The notes under the pieces are model-generated. The model had not been told where the DNA came from. It saw only the letters and a list, made by a program, of their open reading frames with translations, and ran no database searches. Positions 25,189 to 36,700 of a stretch of DNA of 64,000 nt are shown here, piece by piece. Each line of letters starts with the position of its first letter. Within the stretch, counting starts at the first letter, position 1. The position numbers and the translations under genes are program-made. The DNA is from Manihot esculenta. Lineage: Eukaryota > Streptophyta > Magnoliopsida > Malpighiales > Euphorbiaceae. The DNA lies in assembly GCF_001659605.2 (NCBI RefSeq), contig NC_035161.2, forward strand, positions 41,311,956 through 41,375,955, in the 5' to 3' direction.

Positions 25189-28100
25189 CTACTGCTGTTG
25201 CAGCCATTCCTGGATTGCTGATCGAAGAGCATGGTTGGGCACCAGATTTGTGTGTGCAAGCTTAAGGTTGGTCATGGGCGAAGTTTCGTGTCCACTGTCC
25301 AGCCATCCTCTTAATGCCTCTGCTTCGTAAGTAAAACCATCAGCTGCTACATGGGGATCTTGCATGACTTCCTGCGTGTTTCATTGCAAGAGAGATCGGT
25401 TAATTAATTATGATCAAATCATAAGATGTTATTGTCAGAATTGTGGCATAGTGTTCTCCAATTTCTCAGAAGAGCCATATTCATTAACAATGTATTTAAC
25501 GGCACATGCATATATCGACTACAGTATTATAACCATGAAATCAGGCTATTGCGTTTCCAGTGAAATCGAGATGGTTAAAGTTAGATCTTTCTAACATCTC
25601 CCTCTTTCACCGGCTGACACAAATGAGGGAGTTTCTAAAGAAAATCCCAAGTAGAAATAACGTGATATCGCATTGTAACACTTGGGACATGTCAGCTGCT
25701 ATATACAAACCTAAAAAACAAGAGAGGAACAAAGTAGCTTGCCTGGAAGATTGGGCATATAAAATACGGAGGAGGTTGGCAATGCTCTTCTGAGCCAAAC
25801 TGGAAATATGACGAGCCTCCACATGAAGCTTTCATTGGTTCAAGTACCCTCCACACTTCTGATGCAAGATCTGGCCGGCTCTTACGATTCATGTCACAGC
25901 ATCTCAGAGCCATGTGGGCCAACTGTTCTGCCTGTACAAATGGCCAATCTCCAGCCAAAGGATCCAAGAGGATTTTCAAATTTCCTTTGTCTAATGCGTA
26001 CTGCACCTCCTTTGTTATCCCCAAGGCTGGCCTTCCAGTCAACAGCCTTAGTAATATAATCCCAAATGAATAAACATCTGACTTTGGAGTAAGCTCTCCT
26101 GAGGAAAGAAACTCCGGGTCCATGTATGCAAAAGTGCCTTTGGGGTCAGTTCTGCAACATATTGTTGTATTGACGCTTGCGTCTTCATTTTGAGAAAGTA
26201 GACGACAGATTCCAAAGTCACTTAGTTTACTCACAAAATTGGCATCAAGAAGGATATTAGCAGGTTTTAGATCGCCATGCACTATGCTATGTGGTTTACT
26301 AGAGTGAAGAAAGATGAGGACGGAACATAACTCGGTGGCAATGCGTATTCGAGTTTGCCAAGACAGAGGAGGAGAATTACCCCTGCAGCTCAGTCGGTCT
26401 TCAAGGCTTCCATTTAGAAGATACTCGTAGATAAGAGTCCAAGCTTCTGGACAAGCCCCTATGAGTGTGACAAGGTTTGGATGCCTCATCTTGCTCAAAA
26501 CATCAACCTGATATACAACCAATAGACATCAATGCAACGCCAATAATGAATAAATTCAAATTCAGTCTTCTAAAGAGCAGATACGGTTTTCCCTTCTTTA
26601 GTGAACAGGCTAGTATAAAAGAACATGAGCATATTATTTAAATTCTCAATGTCATCTCACTTAGCCTGTCATAATTGTCATTTCAAATCCTATCTGAACT
26701 GGGCAAACATGCTTTGTTACTTAAATTCTTAATGTTCAAATCTCACTTAGCCTGTATTAATCGTCATTCCAAACCATATCCAAATTGGGCATGCGTACCT
26801 TGTTACATTATATAATATTTAATCTAACAAACACTGCAAAATATAGCCACAAACTAAACAAAAGCACCAATGCCAAATTATAGATACAAGTTTTAAGAAG
26901 ACGCACCATCTGCACTCAGGTTCTCTTTTTCAAGAAAGTTCCCCAATTGCTTAACGGCAGAAGACAAAGATTACAAACTCTATTATACATATGTATATGT
27001 GTTCTTATTCTTAGTAATTTAGATTTTGAACCCAATCTTAATGGAAAGTCAATGCCAGAAAACGCTGCATAAATGTAAAAATAGAGAGCAAAATAAAGCG
27101 GATTAATTATACCTCCTGTTGAAATTCAGCAGGTCCTTGCAAACTATGAGAGTGCAGCACCTTTATAGCCACTTGGGTGTGGCGCAATAAGCCTTTATAA
27201 ATGCTACCATATCCCCCTTCCCCAACCTTGAGAGATGGATTGAAGTTCTGAGTTGCTTCTTCGATCTCTGAGAATGAAAAATCAGAGAAGAATTGTGGCA
27301 TGTGTGAACTTGAGGCCTCAGTTCGACTCTTCCTAAGCTCCTCTGCTTCTTTGAGTGCATTGTCACGCTCCAACTGCAATTCATCTCGTTCGTTTTTGTA
27401 ATTTTGCAACAGTTCCACAGCAGAAATTATTTTTTGTTCCAACTCCTTTACCATCTGATCATTATCAGCAATTTGCCTCTCCAGCGATTTTTTTTGATCC
27501 AGGGCAATATGAAGTTCTTCCATGACCTCATCCTTCTCATTCTTTATATTTTCAAGTTCTTCCTTTCCCTTTGCTAACGCTTCCTCAGTTTCTTTCCTTT
27601 GTCTCAACTCCTCAGCATACAAGCCCTCAGATGCTTTGGCCTATAAATTGACAACCATGAGTCACATAATTTAGATTTTTTTCTGAGATGGAGGGAGGTG
27701 CCAGAGAGAGACTGACAGGGACTGAAAATACATGTTCAAGACCTATATTTTACAATAGAGAATGATGGACGATGACAGAACTAATCATAAAATTAAGGTA
27801 TACACATGATTTTATTAAATCCATCCACCTTACTACACAAATACTAATTAGTGGCATAAGGACAATCATGCAGTGACCGTCCTCTACTCCATATCTTCAA
27901 TTGCGATGGGACTGATTCCTATCAACTTTCATTTGATGTTCCTTGATTATAACAAATTAACCTCCCCTTAAGAACAAGGGAACAAAGTGAAAACAAAGGT
28001 GGGGTAAAGGGAGAAGAAGAACAAAAAAGAGCATTTAGTGATTGATATACCCTGCGTATAGCCTCAATCGCATCTCTTTCAGCTTTTGCACGCCTTACAG

Positions 28101-30566
28101 CTGCTTCAAATGCTTCTTTCCTTAAATTTACAGCCTCTGATAATGCTTGTTCAAGCTGATCATAGAGAGGATCCTCTATATTTCGATCCTGCTAGAATCC
28201 ATCAATTATTGAACACTCACAAAACAATAAATGCAATTACTGAAATAACTTAAACATTAAAAGTGAAAAATACAAAATCTGAAGAAACTTTATACATCTA
28301 AACACAAGCTCAGAAAATTGGAATGAGCAAATTAAAAATTTTAAATGCATATGTTCATCAAATGATAATTTATACCAGTACACTGGGAGGAGTTGAATGG
28401 ATAGGATCCTCTTTACGATGAGGCAGTGTGAGCAACTCTGATCCAATCTCACTCCCTTCAGTTCTATCAAATGAAACCAAACCAACATTGACCATTCCAC
28501 TGGAAGAGTAGGTTGAGAGAAGGGAACCACGAGAAGTACTCCTTGACAATGTATCACATTCATCAGATGAAGCAGATGAAACATTTGAAGCTCCTTCTGC
28601 ATCTGACATGTTATGTGGAGCTGATGGCCTGCCATCGTTATCTGGCAAAGCAAGAGCTGGAGATTTTCCTCCCTGGCGGCCAAAAGTCACAGAACATGCC
28701 CTGCGCAATAAATCTTGAGCTGGATTGGTAAGTTTTGGGTGATTTTTCTGACCTAGAGTAAAAGACTGCGACCTCGAATGATTTGATTGTCCAGTTTCAG
28801 TGTTCTGGCTTGCTTGCTGTGAGGATTGTCTGCACTCTGTACCATTTGCGTCCAAAGCACCTTCCCTGGTCAGACATGAACTTCCATTATGTCTATGATC
28901 ATCATAATTGACACACAGTTCAAGATTGTTATATGGTTGGTGAGTGTTACTTAGCAGTAAGAAGCATAGAATCTCTCCAACAACAACAAATAAACAATAT
29001 GCACACAAACAACTATGAAAGGAAAGAAAATAGGAAAAGGGAGAAAATAAGCAGCAAATTACAAAGAGGAGGAGCGTACTTTGTGTATATAAGGTGCTGC
29101 TTGCAAATAAACCATATGTGACAATAAGCAGGTGCTTGTTGGCACACAGAGATGGCCTTCTTAGACTTGACGTCCATCATATTCCTGCAATCATGAAGCA
29201 GTTGGTTAAACAATCCCATATTTGCAATACACATGGGGGTGAGGGGGATATTTAATCTCTTTACAGTTCCAAGTGAAATCCCACCAGACTAAAGATGAAA
29301 ATAACAGTAAATAATCCTCACGAGTCCTAGTGGTTCTACCTTGAATAGCGCTTGTCTGCCGCTGCTCCCATAACAAGCTTCCTGATACCATGCCCAGAAA
29401 TAAGTTCCAAAATTCCGTTTTCAATGCTTTCCATTTCAATATACAGTTTCTCAGCCTGGACCTGAAATATGATAATCGAAAAATGCAAGAATCAATCAAA
29501 AAGTTAAGAAGTATTCATGCCAATTCAAATAGGAACTTCAAATTCAAGCCGTCTACTACAGACTAATTCAGCAGTGAGGACATGAATGCAAATATTCCCA
29601 GCCCTTAATATTATATCCATTTCAAACCGCTGAAATATATAAAGTTCAGATCAGAACTCTTCTTTAGTAGCTCTTTACTTCCATTATTCTTCATTACAAT
29701 ATGCGGATCCCACAGATGACCCGCTTCAAAAAATAAGAGAACATATATGGATGATGAAACAAAAGAACAACTCATACCCCCATTTTCCGACAAATAAAAA
29801 GGTACCCATCCAGTATTTTATGCATCTCTTGCCTTTCAATTTCTCGGTAAGCCCTGACTTCCTGTTCTTTAAGTGAGCTTGCATGAAATTTTGTACCCAC
29901 TGCAGTACAGAGAAGAAAAATAAAACCCGGAATAATGAAAACCATTTCAATTAAGAGGCATCATATGCAAATCTATAAAGCTATTCACTTTTTTGCTCTT
30001 TAAAATTACAACCAGAATGATTTAGCAGTAAAAGATAGGATTTCAATCCCAACTTCAGCCAAATTTGTTGTAGAAATAGAGTCAATAAGTATAATCATAA
30101 AAATTCTTCAACTTTAGCCAAGTCTCCATTATTGCTGTATGATTTCCAAATTCAAAATCATAATATGATTAAAAGCGAGAGAATGAAATAAAAAGGAAAC
30201 AAAGTCCCAGTATATGCAGGTCGAAATTCAAACAATTGCTAAAGAATTCCATATCCTTTTTGGGAAAAAAAAAGGTTCATAGCCTACTTAACAGTACTTA
30301 CTCAACGGAATCATCTGCGCGGGTTGGTGAACATGAATGATGCAAATCTTCCTCCCTCCTGAGTTCTGTAATGCCCAGATAAGAAGGGATTTGTTTTCTT
30401 TCAAATTTTTTCCCACCGCAACGAATATCTTCTCTTCAATTACCCGCGCCACCGGCTCGTCCACTATCTCCGTGGTGGCTGCCATGTTTCCTGGAACTCT
30501 GTATTCAGGGAAATTTATCGTACTCATCTGTTGAGTAATTGCAGGAGCAGGACTTACCACAGCCAT
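25189..30566 (-). CDS. USP / kinase / U-box protein (PUB33-like E3 ligase with kinase domain), second of the tandem pair
   Basis: Model: complement of join(25189..25371, 25743..26507, 27113..27640, 28051..28188, 28376..28865, 29080..29184, 29340..29461, 29778..29899, 30302..30566), 9 exons, 905 aa, in phase throughout. It has the same order as its neighbour: UspA-like domain at about 55-200 (FVAVGKNLKENKS, VMGAAADKRYSR), a Ser/Thr-rich linker, coiled coil, kinase, U-box. Here the kinase keeps its catalytic residues: GEGGYGSIYKG, VAIKVL, VHGDLKPAN (Asp near 669), SDFGICR (Asp near 687) and GTFAYMDPEF. The HGD in place of HRD marks it as a non-RD type kinase. The linker exon 28376-28865 is 490 bases against 145 in the paralogue. 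The donor after the CPIFQ codons is GC instead of GT (25741-25742). The start is the ATG at 30566. Expected to be a cytosolic or membrane-associated ubiquitin ligase with kinase function; the substrate is unknown. Confidence 0.9.
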
Positions 30567-33500
30567 GAGTATTACAATAATTAAAAACCCCAATCATCAA
30601 AACTCATCCAAATTCTATAATTTTCACTGTATTTCAAAAACTGCGCTTTCTCGTCAACCTCAAGTCCTTCCCTCCCCAAAACTTTCTCAAAAATCCTCCA
30701 TGACTCAAAACCCTAAAAGAGAAGATAGAGAGAAGAAGATGAAAGATTGTGCCAAACCAGAAAGGGAAATCAAAAATAAAAAAATCGCTTTGCTACGTCA
30801 GGAGTTGGGAAGTCTACATAGCTGTGGTTAGGCCTGAAAAGGGATTGCTTGTCTCAAGCCATGGCGACTAAACTGCTTAACCAAATAGGGATTGCAAATA
30901 ACTATAAAAAATTCCCCTGCGGGGTCTCCATTGCTGCTTCACTGTGATTTCCTTTTTTTCTTTTTTTTAATTTTCTTCACCGCGTCTAGTCTTTCTATAA
31001 TTCTTATTTCCCTTTCCTTTATTTTTTTAATATATAAGTAGTTATCTTCTCTCTCTACAAGCTGAGCTCCTCTTTGCTTTATTCGAGAGGAAGGTTCTGT
31101 GAATGAACGGTGCAGTGGGCCTACCCAGTTCGAAGATGGTAAACTATTAAAAAGTAGCGCTACAGTGAAGGTGTATCCACCGGTTTATCATAGACCCTTT
31201 CCTAATTGCAAATGATCATGGACTTTTTTATGATTGATCAAGTGAGAGTGCATGATAAGAATTAAAAAGGAAAGGGGCGGTCAACTTAGGATCTCTCCCG
31301 ATGTGGGTCAGCCCATAAGGGGAATATTCGCTATCAAGCTGTTGATTCCCTATCTACATGACCGCCTCCGCTGGGAGTTAGCTTTTGTCCGACCAACAAA
31401 GCTAAAGCTGCACTGCTTTATACTGCGACATTCTTCCACGTGGCACCGTTTATCGACCTTGCAACTGTTTAAACGGACTCGCTCAACGTAATAAGTTATG
31501 CCGTTTAGGATCTCCACGCCAGTAGTCTTGCCTGTAGGGGATCTCATGTTTAATTTCAACGGGAATGAGTATATTGAAGCTAATCAAACTTATTATCTAC
31601 TTAGTCTTATGAAAATAGATTTGTTTATTTATTTATTTTAAATTATATGATATTTTTATTTTTAGATAATAGTGTATTTAATAATTTCTTAATATACTAA
31701 TATTTAATGTGTATTAAAAATAAAATTTATTAATTTCACAAATAAATTAGAAATTGAGCATTGTAGGTAACCATAGTTTTATATTTTAATTTAAAAAATA
31801 TAGTTTAAATAGCTCATGAGAATATAATACGTTTTAAAATAAAAGTATTAAATAAAAATATTTATATAATTGTAATATCAATTAAAACATGTAAAATTAA
31901 ACGGATCTAAATATTCTGTAAAATGATAATAATAGGTTTGGGATATGATAAGTAGCTTGGGATAAATTTAAATTAAATTTAAATTTAATTTAAATATTTA
32001 AAAATATTAATAGAGATTGAATTTAGATACCGTGATTTTCATTGATATTTCACTCGTTGTCATGGTAGGTACTATCAATATAGACTTTTATCTCAAAGTC
32101 TTACATAGCATTTTTGTAAATTCGTGTGAAGTTGGTAAACCATCCAAGGATAAAAATAGCAGCAGCAATCATCGCTAGTTGCCACTTGACTATTTTAATT
32201 TAGTAAAATTTGCCTTAAATATTAAGAGGACGCGGTTTTGATCCAAGTTTTAGAAGTCAGATTCTATTTGACAACATTTCAAAGGAGCTAAGACAAACCA
32301 AACATGAAAACAACCTTTTCAATCTGTTGCTTCCGGAAATACATATGATATGATCACCCATTGATTTGCTCATATCTTCTCCAAGTCGTCATGGCTTAGT
32401 ATTCACCAAACTAAATCACAATTTCAGCCCTGTTGCCTTGTCAGTGCAATAGATGGCTAAAAGAAATAAAAGATGAAAACAACTAACATATTAAAATATA
32501 ATAATAAAAAATAATACTAAGCTTTAGAAACTGTCAAAAAATTCATTTTAAATATATATGATTTAGACTTACCAGCAAATAGTTAATATTATAAACTTAG
32601 ACTAAAATATTTAATAAAAATTATTATTTAATTTTTAAAAATAAAAAATTCACTAATTAATTTATTATTTTTTTAAAAATGAATTAATTTATCAATTTTA
32701 AAAACATTAATGTTCACAACATTTTAAAAAATTTATTTATTAATTTTTTCATTAATTTTTTTATTAAATATTTTAATATTTAATATTCATGATTTTAAAA
32801 AATTTATTAATTAATTTTTTTATTATAAGTATTTTAAAATTTTTTATAATATTTAACGGTTAAAATTAATTGATAAATTTTTTAAAATAATAAAAATATT
32901 TTAATATATTTTTTAAGATTAAAAAATTAATTAAAAAATTTTTATATTATACAATTAGATAATAATCTTTTTAATATTTAATTAGGGTTAGCAGTAAGCC
33001 AATTGTCAATGGACCATGTTGAAAATTGAATTAAATTTAAAATAAAAACTAAATTAATTAAGTTAAATTTGAATTAAAATTAATTAGTTTAGTTCTAAAT
33101 GGAAATCAAAATAAAACAAAAATCTAATTCGATACTCGTGCGATTTTAATTCATATCGTTTTCAATTCAACCGAAATAATCAAGTTTGACAAATCACTGA
33201 TTAAGGATATTTTGGGGAAGATTTTCTTGTTCCATTATTAAATAAAAACGATTTTTTTTTTTGGGTCAATTAATGTGCAAATCTAAATAAAACCTAAAAT
33301 ATCGAACATTTTTAAATGATGTTTTTAAATTATGTTTATTGATTATAGAATTAAAAAAAAATATATAAAAAAAAAGGAAAACAAAAAGATCTTATAATTT
33401 TTTAAATTTAAGAAATTAATTTTCTGTATTAAATTTAAGAGCGGAATCTCTTTGATTCGCTCATCAGCGAATAAAAATAAAAACGGAAATGGGCCTGGCT

Positions 33501-33705
33501 CAAGTAAATCCAATGAATGGCCCACTCGGCGTGAAAAATTTCTATCCCGCCAAGCCGCTCATATAAAGCCCTGCGACCCGCTTGTCTTTTTTGGCTCACG
33601 AGTCCGTTGCTCGCAACGTCTCTCTCTCTCATTCTAAGAAGTTGAAACGATTGTATCTTTCAATTTTCTCTGCCATTGAAACCTAAGGTTTAGTTCGCCT
33701 TTGAA
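30567..33705. other. Intergenic DNA between the U-box kinase and PRD3 genes (divergent promoters)
   Basis: The left part (30567 to about 30950) is 5' UTR and promoter of the minus-strand kinase gene; the right part from about 33560 is promoter and 5' UTR of PRD3. An island of more balanced composition at about 31250-31560 (noted in findings) stands out from AT-rich surroundings but has no recognisable coding content. A perfect 30-base palindrome is at 31966-31995. The rest, 31600-33400, is very AT-rich with no gene seen. Confidence 0.55.
33562..33567 (+). promoter_or_regulatory. Candidate TATA box of PRD3
   Basis: TATAAA lies about 140 bases before the PRD3 ATG in a GC-richer context, followed by a pyrimidine-rich 5' leader. 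The motif and spacing are plausible, but the transcription start is not known. Confidence 0.4.
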
Positions 33706-36700
33706 ATGAAGTTGAAGATCAACAAAGCCTGCGATCTCAACTCTATTTCGGTCCTTCCTCATCAATCAAGGTTCAATGTTACTTCCTCCCTGTTTTTGTT
33801 TGTTTTCTCTTAAAATGCTCGAAGCCTCTCCATATTTTCTCAGCTGCCAAACATAGGCCATAATTACTCATTTTTACTTCTCATTTCAAACGTTGTATTT
33901 GTTTTCCATTGCTCAGTAAGATCAGCTTATATGCTGCAAAGTAAAAAAAAACTTCATTCATTTCTCAGTTCAAGTTTGTTATTGTCTAATGCGTTCACTC
34001 TAGCTTGGCCTTTAATAGCTAGTTAGCTGTCCTCGCCCCCCCCCCCCCCCCCCCCTTTTTAATTTCAATTAAAAATTCCCAGAATATAACTGCTTCTCCA
34101 GTGTGATCATTCTCACCTCCTATTTCGCACTTGTGATTTTCCTAAAGACTAAAATCCTATCTGTTGGTGAGATTTAGAGCTTTCAAATCTTATCACTATT
34201 TCCTTCAGCTGAAACTATAAAAAAAAAAAAAAAAAACAAACTATGTATCTAGATTTAATTTTCATTTTTTCAATTCAAATCCTTTTATTCATTATGTCTC
34301 TGTAACAATGAGAATTGCATCTCCTTGGTTTGGACCGTTATTGTATAGTTGTATTTCATCAATAACAACATACCTCTACTTTGGGTTTTTTTTCATGTTT
34401 TAAGATAGAGAGGGGCAGAGATTTTGAACTTCTAAACATTGTCATTTAGGACCTGAGGAAATGTGGAACTCTGCTAGATATGAGAGAGTGTACAGTTTGT
34501 TTTATTTTTGAAAATCTTGTTCTCTGTTGTTTACTGTGTTTTATTAATGACATGAAGGAGAATGAGTGTTATACCAACTGGACTACAAACATCACAGCTT
34601 AGATCTCAACCATCACAGCAATCGTTTTCACAGGGGATTTCATCGCAGCATGGCATGTTTTCTCAGCTCTCTCAGACCTCTTTTGATGAAGCTGTGACAA
34701 ATGACCAGGTTCAATCTCATTTCTGCTTTTGTTTTACGGTGCATACGGAGATAGTCGAGAATGGAGAATTAAATTGAATTGGAGAATTATGATTTCAACT
34801 TTTTAAAATTGTTATCTAATAATCAGACTTAGGACCACTAAGTTTGCTGGATGCATCAGAACCAAGCTCAGTTGTATTAAGTAGGGGTGAGCATGCAGTT
34901 CGGTTTTGAACCGAACCGAACTGAATAAACCTAAATTTTAAACAGAAAACCTAAATTTTAGTGTTTATGAAAATCAAACCGATTTTAGTTAGAAGTCGAA
35001 CCGAACCGAACCGGTTTGGTTCGGTTCGATTCGATTTAATCGGTTTCGATTTTTAATAATTTTTTTATTTTTTACACTTTATTTTTAGTATTTTAAAATT
35101 TAATTAAAATATTTTAATTTTAATATAATTTAATTTCTCCATATTATTAAAAAAATATATTATTATCACTAATGGATTTGGTTCGATTTTTTCGATTTTT
35201 TTCTGATCAAAACTGAACCGAACTGAAATAACCGAAATTTCTAAAATTAAAAATCAAACCAAACCGAAATATATAAAAAACCGAACCAAATTTTTAATTC
35301 AATTCGATTCAATCGATTTTTTCGATTTAAACCGAATTCTCCTCACCCCTATTATTACCCCTAGTATTAAGTCACGTCATGACAAAAATTAAGATAAGAC
35401 ATAACATTTAGTCAATTTCCTTTCCGATCTTGATGCAATTAAAACAAGAAAATTGAGCCTTCAGCATTTCGAAAGCTTTGGTGTCTCCAAATATGAATAA
35501 TCTAGGATGTTATTTTTGTTGGCAGAGCCCTTTTTTCTGATACATATGATCATTATAAAGTCTGAACGTCTAATTTACTTATATTGCATACTTACTGACG
35601 TCATGCAAAAATCAAAACTGTTCTTATTTGAGGAACTTTCAATTGCCATTCCACCTCTTCTTTTTGCCCTTATTTGGAATGCCAAATTTTAAAAAAGTAA
35701 TTTTTTTTTTCAAATTTTTGTATTTGATAAAATCAACAATATAAAGATTCACTTCTCTTAAATTTTTGTGAGAATTAATTTTGAATTAAAAGTAAATCTT
35801 ATCAAAATTATTAGAATTTTACAAGAAATAATTTCACTTAACTTACATTAAAATTACTTAATTAGCCCTTAAAGCTTTTTTTTTAGATTTTTTTCTTCTA
35901 TCCTTTGTTTTTTTGTTTGTTTTAATTTTAAACTTATTTCTTATTTTTAATTAATAATTGCTCTTTACAAAAATTATTTTAATTTAATAGTGACTATTAA
36001 TATTTAATATAATTATAACTAATATTAAAAATTTATTATATTATTTTATTAATTTAAAAAATAATTTTTATATTTTTAATAATAATAAATTATCTAAAAT
36101 TTAGATTTTAAATATTACAAAAATATTAATAATATTTTTTTCCATGAATGTGATAATGATTGTTATTTATAAAAATAAATATTTATGTTTAATTTAAAAA
36201 TAATAAAAATTATGAATAAATTAAATCAATTCAAATTTTATTATTAATTTGTCTAACATAAAAAAACTTCAATTGAATTCTATTATATTTAAATTGATTT
36301 CAAACATAATGAATAGAAATCAATTGAATTATAGAATTCAATTCTTTTATTAAAAGAATTGCATTCCAAATAAGAGTTTTAAGTCTCAAATGCTTTTATT
36401 ATAATTAGACTTTGGGGGATGAAAATAGCGCGGGGTTGTGTTTTTCTCTAAAACTTCTTTTAGGTTCCTTGTCCAGGACAAATTTCCTAGTCTGAATTCT
36501 TTGTTTCTCTTCTTCGCCAAACACTGGAAAGAGACCAGTATTTCTCATGATGATTTTGGCTTTCAATGGCAGTAATGATGTAGAATTGTGAGAAATTATT
36601 CTTCCTATTATTGTTGATACATCGAATATGAACTAAACCAAAATAAAATAAAAATGTATTTGTTGTTTTGCGCTTTTTTCATCGTCTTTGTTCATTTACC

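Noticed and set aside
25364..26073. Plus-strand ORFs across the active kinase gene
   Set aside because: These are shadows of the minus-strand kinase exon and its intron.
31252..31559. Opposed ORFs of 79 and 69 codons
   Set aside because: No family resemblance or splice context; the GC-richer base composition alone keeps the frames open.
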